Below the pieces are notes generated by a model that was given only the letters and a program-made list of their open reading frames with translations, had not been told where the DNA came from and searched no databases. Made by a program: the position numbers and the translations under genes. DNA of 64,000 nt from Pterobdella sp. o SKG-2022 (Eukaryota > Annelida > Clitellata > Hirudinida > Piscicolidae): assembly GCA_964035795.1 (NCBI GenBank), contig OZ038325.1, positions 9,801,958 through 9,865,957 on the forward strand, written 5' to 3'. Positions within the stretch are counted from its first letter, which is position 1; each line of letters begins with the position of its first letter. This document shows positions 40,291-53,617 of the stretch, piece by piece.

Positions 40291-43200
40291 CTTATGCTTG
40301 TATTTGTACTTTTAGTTTTTTTTTATGCTTGTATTTGTACTTTTAGTTTTTTCTTATGCTTGTATTTGTACTTTTAGTTTTTTTGTTATGCTTGTATTTG
40401 TACTTTTAGTTTTTTCTTATGCTTGTATTTGTACTTTTAGTTTTTTCTTATGCTTGTATTTGTACTTTTAGTTTTTTCTTATGCTTGTATTTGTACTTTT
40501 AGTTTTTTTCTTATGCTTGTATTTGTACTTTTAGTTTTTTTCTTATGCTTGTATTTGTACTTTTAGTTTTTTTGTTATGCTTGTATTTGTACTTTTAGTT
40601 TTTTCTTATGCTTGTATTTGTACTTTTAGTTTTTTTGTTATGCTTGTATTTGTACTTTTAGTTTTTTTCTTATGCTTGTATTTGTACTTTTAGTTTTTTC
40701 TTATGCTTGTATTTGTACTTTTAGTTTTTTCTTATGCTTGTATTTGTACTTTTAGTTTTTTTCTTATGCTTGTATTTGTACTTTTAGTTTTTTCTTATGC
40801 TTGTATTTGTACTTTTAGTTTTTTTCTTATGCTTGTATTTGTACTTTTAGTTTTTTTGTTATGCTTGTATTTGTACTTTTAGTTTTTTCTTATGCTTGTA
40901 TTTGTACTTTTAGTTTTTTCTTATGCTTGTATTTGTACTTTTAGTTTTTTTCTTATGCTTGTATTTGTACTTTTAGTTTTTTTGTTATGCTTGTATTTGT
41001 ACTTTTAGTTTTTTCTTATGCTTGTATTTGTACTTTTAGTTTTTTCTTATGCTTGTATTTGTACTTTTAGTTTTTTCTTATGCTTGTATTTGTACTTTTA
41101 GTTTTTTTTTTATGCTTGTATTTGTACTTTTAGTTTTTTTTGTTATGCTTGTATTTGTACTTTTAGTTTTTTTTGTTATGCTTGTATTTGTACTTTTAGT
41201 TTTTTCTTATGCTTGTATTTGTACTTTTAGTTTTTTCTTATGCTTGTATTTGTACTTTTAGTTTTTTCTTATGCTTGTATTTGTACTTTTAGTTTTTTTC
41301 TTATGCTTGTATTTGTACTTTTAGTTTTTTTGTTATGCTTGTATTTGTACTTTTAGTTTTTTCTTATGCTTGTATTTGTACTTTTAGTTTTTTCTTATGC
41401 TTGTATTTGTACTTTTAGTTTTTTTCTTATGCTTGTATTTGTACTTTTAGTTTTTTTGTTATGCTTGTATTTGTACTTTTAGTTTTTTCTTATGCTTGTA
41501 TTTGTACTTTTAGTTTTTTCTTATGCTTGTATTTGTACTTTTAGTTTTTTTTTTATGCTTGTATTTGTACTTTTAGTTTTTTTCTTATGCTTGTATTTGT
41601 ACTTTTAGTTTTTTCTTATGCTTGTATTTGTACTTTTAGTTTTTTCTTATGCTTGTATTTGTACTTTTAGTTTTTTTCTTATGCTTGTATTTGTACTTTT
41701 AGTTTTTTTTGTTATGCTTGTATTTGTACTTTTAGTTTTTTCTTATGCTTGTATTTGTACTTTTAGTTTTTTTTTATGCTTGTATTTGTACTTTTAGTTT
41801 TTTCTTATGCTTGTATTTGTACTTTTAGTTTTTTTCTTATGCTTGTATTTGTACTTTTAGTTTTTTCTTATGCTTGTATTTGTACTTTTAGTTTTTTTTG
41901 TTATGCTTGTATTTGTACTTTTAGTTTTTTTTGTTATGCTTGTATTTGTACTTTTAGTTTTTTCTTATGCTTGTATTTGTACTTTTAGTTTTTTCTTATG
42001 CTTGTATTTGTACTTTTAGTTTTTTTTGTTATGCTTGTATTTGTACTTTTAGTTTTTTCTTATGCTTGTATTTGTACTTTTAGTTTTTTTTGTTATGCTT
42101 GTATTTGTACTTTTAGTTTTTTCTTATGCTTGTATTTGTACTTTTAGTTTTTTTTTATGCTTGTATTTGTACTTTTAGTTTTTTCTTATGCTTGTATTTG
42201 TACTTTTAGTTTTTTCTTATGCTTGTATTTGTACTTTTAGTTTTTTCTTATGCTTGTATTTGTACTTTTAGTTTTTTCTTATGCTTGCATTTGTACTTTT
42301 AGTTTTTTTTGTTATGCTTGTATTTGTACTTTTAGTTTTTTTCTTATGCTTGTATTTGTACTTTTAGTTTTTTCTTATGCTTGTATTTGTACTTTTAGTT
42401 TTTTCTTATGCTTGTATTTGTACTTTTAGTTTTTTCTTATGCTTGTATTTGTACTTTTAGTTTTTTCTTATGCTTGCATTTGTACTTTTAGTTTTTTTTG
42501 TTATGCTTGTATTTGTACTTTTAGTTTTTTCTTATGCTTGTATTTGTACTTTAAGTTTTTTCTTATGCTTGTATTTGTACTTTTAGTTTTTTCTTATGCT
42601 TGCATTTGTACTTTTAGTTTTTTTTGTTATGCTTGTATTTGTACTTTTAGTTTTTTTCTTATGCTTGTATTTGTACTTTTAGTTTTTTCTTATGCTTGTA
42701 TTTGTACTTTTAGTTTTTTTCTTATGCTTGTATTTGTACTTTTAGTTTTTTTGTTATGCTTGTATTTGTACTTTTAGTTTTTTCTTATGCTTGTATTTGT
42801 ACTTTTAGTTTTTTTCTTATGCTTGTATTTGTACTTTTAGTTTTTTCTTATGCTTGTATTTGTACTTTTAGTTTTTTTCTTATGCTTGTATTTGTACTTT
42901 TAGTTTTTTCTTATGCTTGTATTTGTACTTTTAGTTTTTTCTTATGCTTGTATTTGTACTTTTAGTTTTTTTCTTATGCTTGTATTTGTACTTTTAGTTT
43001 TTTTGTTATGCTTGTATTTGTACTTTTAGTTTTTTCTTATGCTTGTATTTGTACTTTTAGTTTTTTCTTATGCTTGTATTTGTACTTTTAGTTTTTTTCT
43101 TATGCTTGTATTTGTACTTTTAGTTTTTTTGTTATGCTTGTATTTGTACTTTTAGTTTTTTCTTATGCTTGTATTTGTACTTTTAGTTTTTTCTTATGCT

Positions 43201-46200
43201 TGTATTTGTACTTTTAGTTTTTTTTTTATGCTTGTATTTGTACTTTTAGTTTTTTTCTTATGCTTGTATTTGTACTTTTAGTTTTTTCTTATGCTTGTAT
43301 TTGTACTTTTAGTTTTTTCTTATGCTTGTATTTGTACTTTTAGTTTTTTTCTTATGCTTGTATTTGTACTTTTAGTTTTTTTTGTTATGCTTGTATTTGT
43401 ACTTTTAGTTTTTTCTTATGCTTGTATTTGTACTTTTAGTTTTTTTTTATGCTTGTATTTGTACTTTTAGTTTTTTCTTATGCTTGTATTTGTACTTTTA
43501 GTTTTTTTCTTATGCTTGTATTTGTACTTTTAGTTTTTTCTTATGCTTGTATTTGTACTTTTAGTTTTTTTTGTTATGCTTGTATTTGTACTTTTAGTTT
43601 TTTTTGTTATGCTTGTATTTGTACTTTTAGTTTTTTCTTATGCTTGTATTTGTACTTTTAGTTTTTTCTTATGCTTGTATTTGTACTTTTAGTTTTTTCT
43701 TATGCTTGTATTTGTACTTTTAGTTTTTTCTTATGCTTGTATTTGTACTTTTAGTTTTTTCTTATGCTTGCATTTGTACTTTTAGTTTTTTCTTATGCTT
43801 GTATTTGTACTTTTAGTTTTTTCTTATGCTTGCATTTGTACTTTTAGTTTTTTTTGTTATGCTTGTATTTGTACTTTTAGTTTTTTCTTATGCTTGTATT
43901 TGTACTTTTAGTTTTTTTTGTTATGCTTGTATTTGTACTTTTAGTTTTTTTTGTTATGCTTGTATTTGTACTTTTAGTTTTTTCTTATGCTTGTATTTGT
44001 ACTTTTAGTTTTTTCTTATGCTTGTATTTGTACTTTTAGTTTTTTCTTATGCTTGTATTTGTATTTTTAGTTTTTTTTGTTATGCTTGTGTTTGTACTTT
44101 TAGTTTTTTTCTTATGCTTGTATTTGTACTTTTAGTTTTTTTGTTATGCTTGTATTTGTATTTTTAGTTTTTTTTGTTATGCTTGTGTTTGTACTTTTAG
44201 TTTTTTTCTTATGCTTGTATTTGTACTTTTAGTTTTTTTGTTATGCTTGTATTTGTACTTTTAGTTTTTTTTGTTATGCTTGTATTTGTACTTTTAGTTT
44301 TTTTCTTATGCTTGTATTTGTACTTTTAGTTTTTTTCTTATGCTTGTATTTGTACTTTTAGTTTTTTTCTTATGCTTGTATTTGTACTTTTAGTTTTTTC
44401 TTATGCTTGTATTTGTATTTTTAGTTTTTTTTGTTATGCTTGTGTTTGTACTTTTAGTTTTTTTCTTATGCTTGTATTTGTACTTTTAGTTTTTTTGTTA
44501 TGCTTGTATTTGTACTTTTAGTTTTTTTCTTATGCTTGTATTTGTACTTTTAGTTTTTTTGTTATGCTTGTATTTGTATTTTTAGTTTTTTTTGTTATGC
44601 TTGTGTTTGTACTTTTAGTTTTTTTCTTATGCTTGTATTTGTATTTTTAGTTTTTTTTGTTATGCTTGTGTTTGTACTTTTAGTTTTTTTCTTATGCTTG
44701 TATTTGTACTTTTAGTTTTTTTGTTATGCTTGTATTTGTATTTTTAGTTTTTTTTGTTATGCTTGTGTTTGTACTTTTAGTTTTTTTCTTATGCTTGTAT
44801 TTGTACTTTTAGTTTTTTTGTTATGCTTGTATTTGTACTTTTAGTTTTTTTCTTATGCTTGTATTTGTACTTTTAGTTTTTTTGTTATGCTTGTATTTGT
44901 ATTTTTAGTTTTTTTTGTTATGCTTGTATTTGTACTTTTAGTTTTTTTCTTATGCTTGTATTTGTACTTTTAGTTTTTTTCTTATGCTTGTATTTGTACT
45001 TTTAGTTTTTTTCTTATGCTTGTATTTGTACTTTTAGTTTTTTTTGTTATGCTTGCATTTGTACTTTTAGTTTTTTTTGTTATGCTTGTATTTGTACTTT
45101 TAGTTTTTTTCTTATGCTTGTATTTGTACTTTTAGTTTTTTTCTTATGCTTGTATTTGTACTTTTAGTTTTTTTTGTTATGCTTGTATTTGTACTTTTAG
45201 TTTTTTCTTATGCTTGTATTTGTACTTTTATTTTTTTCTTATGCTTGTATTTGTACTTTTAGTTTTTTCTTATGCTTGTATTTGTACTTTTATTTTTTTC
45301 TTATGCTTGTATTTGTACTTTTAGTTTTTTTCTTATGCTTGTATTTGTACTTTTAGTTTTTTTCTTATGCTTGTATTTGTACTTTTAGTTTTTTTTGTTA
45401 TGCTTGTATTTGTACTTTTAGTTTTTTCTTATGCTTGTATTTGTACTTTTAGTTTTTTCTTATGCTTGTATTTGTACTTTTAGTTTTTTCTTATGCTTGT
45501 ATTTGTACTTTTAGTTTTTTTCTTATGCTTGTATTTGTACTTTTAGTTTTTTTTGTTATGCTTGTATTTGTACTTTTAGTTTTTTCTTATGCTTGTATTT
45601 GTACTTTTAGTTTTTTTTTATGCTTGTATTTGTACTTTTAGTTTTTTCTTATGCTTGTATTTGTACTTTTAGTTTTTTTCTTATGCTTGTATTTGTACTT
45701 TTAGTTTTTTCTTATGCTTGTATTTGTACTTTTAGTTTTTTTTGTTATGCTTGTATTTGTACTTTTAGTTTTTTTTGTTATGCTTGTATTTGTACTTTTA
45801 GTTTTTTCTTATGCTTGTATTTGTACTTTTAGTTTTTTCTTATGCTTGTATTTGTACTTTTAGTTTTTTCTTATGCTTGTATTTGTACTTTTAGTTTTTT
45901 CTTATGCTTGTATTTGTACTTTTAGTTTTTTCTTATGCTTGCATTTGTACTTTTAGTTTTTTCTTATGCTTGTATTTGTACTTTTAGTTTTTTCTTATGC
46001 TTGCATTTGTACTTTTAGTTTTTTTTGTTATGCTTGTATTTGTACTTTTAGTTTTTTCTTATGCTTGTATTTGTACTTTTAGTTTTTTTTGTTATGCTTG
46101 TATTTGTACTTTTAGTTTTTTTTGTTATGCTTGTATTTGTACTTTTAGTTTTTTCTTATGCTTGTATTTGTACTTTTAGTTTTTTCTTATGCTTGTATTT

Positions 46201-48510
46201 GTACTTTTAGTTTTTTCTTATGCTTGTATTTGTATTTTTAGTTTTTTTTGTTATGCTTGTATTTGTACTTTTAGTTTTTTTGTTATGCTTGTATTTGTAC
46301 TTTTAGTTTTTTTCTTATGCTTGTATTTGTACTTTTAGTTTTTTTGTTATGCTTGTATTTGTACTTTTAGTTTTTTCTTATGCTTGTATTTGTACTTTTA
46401 GTTTTTTTTGTTATGCTTGTATTTGTACTTTTAGTTTTTTTGTTATGCTTGTATTTGTACTTTTAGTTTTTTTCTTATGCTTGTATTTGTACTTTTAGTT
46501 TTTTTCTTATGCTTGTATTTGTACTTTTAGTTTTTTTGTTATGCTTGTATTTGTACTTTTAGTTTTTTTTGTTATGCTTGTATTTGTACTTTTAGTTTTT
46601 TCTTATGCTTGCATTTGTACTTTTAGTTTTTTTTGTTATGCTTGTATTTGTACTTTTAGTTTTTTTCTTATGCTTGTATTTGTACTTTTAGTTTTTTTGT
46701 TATGCTTGTATTTGTACTTTTAGTTTTTTCTTATGCTTGTATTTGTACTTTTAGTTTTTTTCTTATGCTTGTATTTGTACTTTTAGTTTTTTTGTTATGC
46801 TTGTATTTGTACTTTTAGTTTTTTTCTTATGCTTGTATTTGTACTTTTAGTTTTTTCTTATGCTTGTATTTGTACTTTTAGTTTTTTTTGTTATGCTTGT
46901 ATTTGTACTTTTAGTTTTTTTCTTATGCTTGTATTTGTACTTTTAGTTTTTTTCTTATGCTTGTATTTGTACTTTTAGTTTTTTTTGTTATGCTTGTATT
47001 TGTACTTTTAGTTTTTTTTGTTATGCTTGTATTTGTACTTTTAGTTTTTTCTTATGCTTGTATTTGTACTTTTAGTTTTTTTCTTATGCTTGTATTTGTA
47101 CTTTTAGTTTTTTTCTTATGCTTGTATTTGTACTTTTAGTTTTTTTCTTATGCTTGTATTTGTACTTTTAGTTTTTTTGTTATGCTTGTATTTGTACTTT
47201 TAGTTTTTTTTGTTATGCTTGTATTTGTACTTTTAGTTTTTTCTTATGCTTGCATTTGTACTTTTAGTTTTTTTTGTTATGCTTGTATTTGTACTTTTAG
47301 TTTTTTTCTTATGCTTGTATTTGTACTTTTAGTTTTTTTGTTATGCTTGTATTTGTACTTTTAGTTTTTTCTTATGCTTGTATTTGTACTTTTAGTTTTT
47401 TTCTTATGCTTGTATTTGTACTTTTAGTTTTTTTGTTATGCTTGTATTTGTACTTTTAGTTTTTTTCTTATGCTTGTATTTGTACTTTTAGTTTTTTCTT
47501 ATGCTTGTATTTGTACTTTTAGTTTTTTTTGTTATGCTTGTATTTGTACTTTTAGTTTTTTTCTTATGCTTGTATTTGTACTTTTAGTTTTTTTCTTATG
47601 CTTGTATTTGTACTTTTAGTTTTTTTTGTTATGCTTGTATTTGTACTTTTAGTTTTTTTTGTTATGCTTGTATTTGTACTTTTAGTTTTTTCTTATGCTT
47701 GTATTTGTACTTTTAGTTTTTTTCTTATGCTTGTATTTGTACTTTTAGTTTTTTTCTTATGCTTGTATTTGTACTTTTAGTTTTTTTTGTTATGCTTGTA
47801 TTTGTACTTTTAGTTTTTTTTGTTATGCTTGTATTTGTACTTTTAGTTTTTTCTTATGCTTGTATTTGTACTTTTAGTTTTTTTTGTTATGCTTGTATTT
47901 GTACTTTTAGTTTTTTTGTTATGCTTGTATTTGTACTTTTAGTTTTTTTCTTATGCTTGTATTTGTACTTTTAGTTTTTTTTGTTATGCTTGTATTTGTA
48001 CTTTTAGTTTTTTTTGTTATGCTTGTATTTGTACTTTTAGTTTTTTCTTATGCTTGTATTTGTACTTTTAGTTTTTTTCTTATGCTTGTATTTGTACTTT
48101 TAGTTTTTTTCTTATGCTTGTATTTGTACTTTTAGTTTTTTTTGTTATGCTTGTATTTGTACTTTTAGTTTTTTTTGTTATGCTTGTATTTGTACTTTTA
48201 GTTTTTTCTTATGCTTGTATTTGTACTTTTAGTTTTTTCTTATGCTTGTATTTGTACTTTTAGTTTTTTTTGTTATGCTTGTATTTGTACTTTTAGTTTT
48301 TTTTGTTATGCTTGTATTTGTACTTTTAGTTTTTTCTTATGCTTGTATTTGTACTTTTAGTTTTTTTTGTTATGCTTGTATTTGTACTTTTAGTTTTTTC
48401 TTATGCTTGTATTTGTACTTTTAGTTTTTTTTGTTATGCTTGTATTTGTACTTTTAGTTTTTTTTGTTATGCTTGTATTTGTACTTTTAGTTTTTTTCTT
48501 ATGCTTGTGT
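40291..48510. repeat. Minisatellite array B, 8.2 kb, 31-33 bp unit, about 255 copies
   Basis: Same unit as array A: ttatgcttgtatttg, tacttttag, then 6 to 8 T and C or G. Units differ mainly in the T-run length and in the base before ttatgc. There is higher-order structure: 43441-44010 recurs at 45612-46181 (offset 2171); a block at 41776-41988 recurs at 43449; and 46541-47139 recurs at 47182-47780 (offset 641). Units rich in gtgtttg and tattttt cluster at about 44.05-44.95 kb. The plus-strand open frames inside it (MLVFVLLVF..., YACICTFSF) are translations of the repeat and not genes. Confidence 0.98.
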
Positions 48511-48731
48511 CTAATTAATTTTTTCTTATGTTTGTAGTTGACGTCATTATCTTTTTATTGTTTTGTCAGTTTTATCATTTTTGTTTTTATTTTTGTTTTC
48601 ACCATGTTTAGGGGCCTCACTTCCAGAGAGTGATGATAATGATCTTGAATCCCTCCATGATGTATGCTTTTATTGCTTTTATTAGTCTTATCATTGTTGA
48701 AGTTATTATCTTTTTTGTTGAAGTTATTATT
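48499..48731. repeat. Duplicated flank, copy B (pair at 38467-38699)
   Basis: Partner of the copy A flank. The visible differences are few, for example tttttattattg versus tttttatttttg and ccccccatg versus ccctccatg. The duplication therefore carried the array end plus part of the adjoining exon. Confidence 0.95.
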
Positions 48732-49357
48732 TTTGCTGTTGTCGTTGAAGTTATTATTGTTGTTATCGTTGAAGTTATTATTGTTGTCGTTGTAGTTATT
48801 ATTTTTTTCGTTGAAGTTATTATTGTTGTTGTTGAAGTTATTATCGTTGTTGTTGTTGTTGAAGTTATTATTGTTGTTATTATCACGCTGATTTAATCTA
48901 CTGAAAAGTTTTCTCTTTTTATTTCCTGGAGATTCGAGAAGATTTGTGAAGGGAGGTGTTGAGGGGTGTTGTGGGAGAAGGTGTGGTGAGAAGTGGTGTG
49001 GTGAGGTGTGTGGTGAGTGGTGATGTGTGACCTGACTTGAAAAATGGTGGTGGATATTTTCTTCAATAAAAGCATTTGCTGCTTCACCATGTTGATGTTG
49101 CTGTTTATCTTCTGTTCGTTGATGTTGTTGTTTATCTTCTGTTTGTTGAGGTTGCTGTTTATCTTCTATTTGTTGATTTTTTTGTTGTTCATCTTCTGTT
49201 CGTTGATGTTGTTTTTCATCTTCTGTTTGTTGTTGGTGATGTAGTTGTGTATTTTGGATGGTCAAACCAGCTGCTTGCACGTTTCTCGACTCTATGAAGG
49301 GCAGTGGTGATATTAAGGGTTGCAAAATATTTGCATTGTGATCAGCAGCATTATCAC
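48621..49357 (-). CDS. Putative Gln/His/Asn-rich exon B of the p140Cap-like gene
   Basis: Open frame of 245 codons between an acceptor-like site (tttaag at 49358-49363) and a donor (GAA|gtgagg, 48621). It starts GDNAADHNANILQPLISPLP and contains five degenerate copies of an 11-residue repeat (QQTEDKQQHQR type, about 49080-49240), a His/Pro-rich part, LLESPGNKKRKLFSRLNQRD, an Asn/Phe-rich part, and the same ending as exon A (HYHHSLE). It may be an alternative or earlier version of exon A. Confidence 0.4.
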
Positions 49358-49627
49358 CTTAAACATTTTAATCCACAGCTACTTACAGGTATTAACGTTG
49401 TTAGTGATTTTGTATTATTTCTATCCTTTTAATTATTCATGTTAGTATGCTTATTATTCATACTATTGTTTTTATTATTTATATCAGTATTATTATTGTT
49501 GTTTTATTATCAAATTTATTATCATTATTTTTACTCAAAAAATGTTCATTGCCCCAATTGCATTCAGGTCAACTTCACCGATCGATGTTTTGAGCGATAA
49601 AAAAAAGAAATAATAAAAACTCGAATG

Positions 49628-49690
49628 AATAATAATAAAAATAATAATAAATATAATAATAAAAATAATAATAAATATAATAATAAAAAT
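49628..49690. repeat. AATAAT-type A/T-rich repeat
   Basis: Tandem aataataaaaataataataaat units, low complexity. Confidence 0.8.
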
Positions 49691-50149
49691 GGAAAATAAT
49701 ATAACAGAAAATAGTGTTGGCTTGAATGGAACGATTGAGTGTTAGAAAAATATGAAAGAAGGGATAAAATACTGAAAAGAAAGAAGAAAATGGAAAAACA
49801 AGAGAAAAAATGGGAATAAAAAGAAAGTTAATAAATAAGAGTAAAGAAATAAGCATGGAAAATAAAGTTTTAAAAATTAAAAATTAACGAGAAAAAAGAT
49901 TGAAAGATAAAAAAAAGAAAAGCTTGAAGGAATGCAGGGCCAGGCGCTTTCGACACTCCTTTTGAGTTTTCCATTTTTTGTGTTGTTTTTATGACGTAGG
50001 CACCCATGAGTTGCAATTTTATAACTACAATAATAAAAGCAGCAATAATAATAGCAATAATGAGTTATCATTGGCAAAAACGAGATTATAAGAGCACTTT
50101 GAATACAAGAATTGATAAGTTTCAGGTTGCTGAATATAAAAACAATCAA

Positions 50150-50515
50150 AACAACAATAATAATAATCATAACAACAATAATAAACAATCACAACAACAA
50201 CAATAATAATAATCACTACAACAATAATAAACAATCACAACAACAACAATAATAATAATCACTACAACAATAATAAAAAATCACAACAACAATAATAAAC
50301 AATCACAACAACAACAATAATAATAATCACTACAACAATAATAAACAATCACAACAACAACAATAATAATAATCACTACAACAATAATAAAAAATCACAA
50401 CAACAATAATAAACAATCACAACAACAATAATAAACAATCACAACAACAATAATAAACAATCACAACAACAATAATAAACAATCACAACAACAATAATAA
50501 ACAATCATAACAATA
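50150..50515. repeat. CAA/AATAAT compound repeat
   Basis: Alternating units built from aacaatcacaacaacaa and aataataataatcactaca; about 12 copies of the shorter module, with the second half running as ataataaacaatcacaacaac. Confidence 0.9.
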
Positions 50516-50597
50516 ATAACATTAACAATGATAAAAAAATATAAAAAATAACAATAACAGCTCTTCAAGCAAAAATATTTAATGATGAAAAAAGATG

Positions 50598-50960
50598 TCT
50601 GGCTGGATGGATGGATGGATGGATGGATGAATGAATAGATGAATAAATGGATGGATGTCTGGCTGGATGAATGTATGGATGGATGGGTGGATTGATTAAT
50701 GGATGGATGGATGGGTGGATGGATGTATGGATAGATGGGTGGATGGATGGGTGGATGGATAGGTGGATAGATGGGTGGATGGATGGGTGGATGGATAGGT
50801 GGGTGGATGTCTGGCTGGATAGATGGATGGATGGATGGATAGATGGATGGATGGGTGGATGGATGTATGGATAGATAGATGAATGGGTGGATGGATGGAT
50901 AGATAGATGGATGGATGTATGAATTGATGGATGGATGGATGGATGGAAGGATGAGTGGGT
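50598..50960. repeat. (GGAT)n tetranucleotide repeat
   Basis: About 360 bases of ggatggat with gggtggat and tctggctggat variants. A similar weaker patch occurs at 52150-52215. Confidence 0.95.
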
Positions 50961-51167
50961 GGTAATTATTTTTCTCAGAATCATCGCCTTGAGAAAATGG
51001 CTTAAAAGTTAGATTGCAACAATAAAAACCTCATGCTATTCATAATATTCTCAAAAACATCAAAAATATTTATTTTTTGATAGAACTTCAAAAGTTCAGA
51101 TGTTGAAGATTTTTTCAGAGTATACAACAAAACCATTTTGGTAGTTAGACATCAATTCTCTGACCAA

Positions 51168-51230
51168 GAATCGATCCCACAACGCTAGATCGAGTAGCAA
51201 ATGTTTTTACCGCTTCGCCATTCAATCAAC
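51168..51230 (-). other. tRNA-like SINE head
   Basis: On the minus strand: ATGGCGAAGCGGTAAAAAC (A-box-like), a hairpin GCTA-CTCGATC-TAGC in the anticodon-arm position, and a B box TGGGATCGATTC. Spacing fits a tRNA-derived SINE promoter. The 5' stem does not pair well, so it is not called a tRNA gene. Confidence 0.4.
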
Positions 51231-52563
51231 AGTATATTGGTTTTTTGTGGTTTTTTCATGTTTTGTAATGAAGAAATATTTTTAATTGTTCAAATCAAAT
51301 TTAAACTAAAAAATCTTGCATCCAAGAAGAAATATATCGATGCAGAGCAGTAGTAGTAATTGCTAAAATAGAACTGACAGCATGGAAGAACTCTGAATGT
51401 GGAATGAAACCATTGGTTCCAACAATATTAACAGACCCTGCATGCCAAAACCACATAACCTAAGTTCACTTTTTGTAAATCTTTTTTGAAAACTATTCAT
51501 GTTTAAAAGTTAATTTAGCCGTCTGCCAGTCGCCATTTTGACATACATATACAATCTTCGGTAAGAAGATATGGAATGTTGTTGTCGATGTTTTTGTTGC
51601 CCAAGGCAGTTGCATCAGTTGCTGCCCTGGTTTGATTAGTTTCACAAGTTGGTACTGAAGAAGACAGATGATGAGACAGCAAAACTGAAAGTGATGAGGC
51701 TTTAAGTAACAAGGGTGGAGCAGAAATAGATTGGTGGGAAGTTCTGCAAGATGAGTTGGAAGAGAACTGATTGAAAGTAGAGTGAAGTGGCTTGGACACG
51801 TTGCAAGAAGGATGGTGCAATGGGAAGTGCCGAGAAAAAGAAGAAGAAAGATGGACACAAAAGTTAAAGAGGATTAAGTTCATAAAGTTATTTATATATT
51901 TTATTAATAAACTTTTTTTTTTTGTTGCTTCACAATTTCAAATGATTTATAAGCATCACTAGTTTGCTGCATCATTACGATAGTTCCAGAAACATTAAAT
52001 TATCAATATAGAAACTGATGATGTCACTTGCTCCGTGTTACATGCTTTCTTGATAATGTTTGCATTCATCCTAATCATAAGAAAACTCACTACATGAAGA
52101 ATATTGTGATGACATTTAATTATATACTCATGCTGAGCACAATATTGGTGTTATGGGTGGCTGGGTGGGTGTTGGATGGATGGATGAGTGTTGGATAAAT
52201 AGGTGGGTGTTGGATGGCCAAATGATTGCATTTGATGGGGATGACTCAGAGAATAATAATGATGGGGATGAACAAACGAAGTTTGGTATATTGATCAGTT
52301 GAATATAAAATTTGCTTTAAAAATACATTTTATCTTATTGCAAGAATTATTTAAACAGCACAAACTTTTAGTGAGAAACCTCGTCAGTTTATCCATTGTG
52401 AATCTCTTTGTGAATTAAATTCCCAAAAATGCCCTCAATTACCATGGCAAAATGGAAATACAATTTACAAAGAGCATCATCATCTCATCTTGTCCTTATA
52501 TACTATATTGCTTTGTACGTGTGTTTGTGTGCGTGTGTGTTTATTTTTTGTGTGTGTGTTTAT

Positions 52564-52820
52564 GTTAATTTCCTTGATGTATTGTGCGTGTGTTTTTATG
52601 TTTTGTATGTGTGTGTTTAGGTTAATTTCCTTGATGTATTGTGCGTGTGTTTTTATGTTTTGTATGTGTGTGTTTAGGTTAATTTCCTTGATGTATTGTG
52701 CGTGTGTTTTTATGTTTTGTATGTGTGTGTTTAGGTTAATTTCCTTGATGTATTGTGCGTGTGTTTTTATGTTTTGTATGTGTGTGTTTAGGTTAATTTC
52801 CTTGATGTATTGTGCGTGTG
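52564..52820. repeat. 57-bp tandem repeat, about 4.5 copies
   Basis: Exact-looking units starting gttaatttccttgatgtatt, spaced 57 bases apart (52564, 52621, 52678, 52735, 52792). Since 57 is 19 codons, both strands stay open and give 19-residue repeat peptides. No sign of a promoter, start context or splice structure supports a gene. Confidence 0.93.
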
Positions 52821-52868
52821 TGTTTTGATTTATGTATGTTGGTGTAGTGAACATCGGCAAATCTACTC

Positions 52869-52874
52869 TGTGTG

Positions 52875-52928
<54 letters not shown>
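52869..52928. repeat. (TG)n microsatellite
   Basis: About 60 bases of TG dinucleotide. Confidence 0.95.
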
Positions 52929-52931
<3 letters not shown>

Positions 52932-53184
52932 ATTAATAGATATTTGATAGTGAAGCAATGGAGTATTTTATGGCCCTTGTTTTGAATTCCATCGTGGTTA
53001 TGTAACAATCTCCAGGTCAACATCACTATCATTTCCATCCTTCTTTTTTTCCTCCTTACTTTCCCTTCCCATCCTCCTCAAGCTTCCTTTAATATTTAAT
53101 CTTACTTCTTTTTTTTCATATTCTTCTTTTTCCTCCTTCTCCTTCTCTTCCTTATCCTCTTTTTTCTTGTCTTTCTTTCCTTCA

Positions 53185-53255
53185 CCACTATCGCCATCAT
53201 CATCACCACCACTATCGCCATCATCATCACCACCACTATCGCCATCATCATCACT
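53185..53255. repeat. 21-bp repeat, 3 copies
   Basis: Units of accactatcgccatcatcatc in tandem. Confidence 0.85.
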
Positions 53256-53611
53256 GCTACAGCATCATGAGAAATTGAAACATAGATACACAAAGGAAGA
53301 GAACTACAAGCACAGACAACAGATGAAAGGACAAGCAGGGATGGTCATTCCATATTGGTGCACTTGAAACACACTGCCAGGAAATATGTTTGCACGCGCA
53401 CACACAACAACACACGCACACATTAAACAACATACATGTGTAAACACATACGACTGCATGTAACTATGTGTGCCTTTATAAACTTTCAATAAAACACACA
53501 CAAAGCAACAAACACACACAAAGCAACAAACACACAGATATGGATTATCTCATATAAAGAGGTAACCAATTTGTTATTGATTCGTTTGAACCGTGTGTGT
53601 CTGAGTCATGT

Positions 53612-53617
<6 letters not shown>

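Noticed and set aside
41049..48424. Many 60-112 residue plus-strand open frames (MLVFVLLVF..., YACICTFSF...)
   Set aside because: They are translations of the minisatellite unit in changing frames, with no independent start or composition evidence.
40291..48510. CRISPR-like array (regular short repeats over 8 kb)
   Set aside because: There are no unique spacers: the whole 31-33 bp period is repeated, and the surroundings are intron-bearing animal genes. It is a minisatellite.
50565..50984. 139-residue Ser/Ile/His/Pro repeat open frame
   Set aside because: Translation of the GGAT tetranucleotide repeat.
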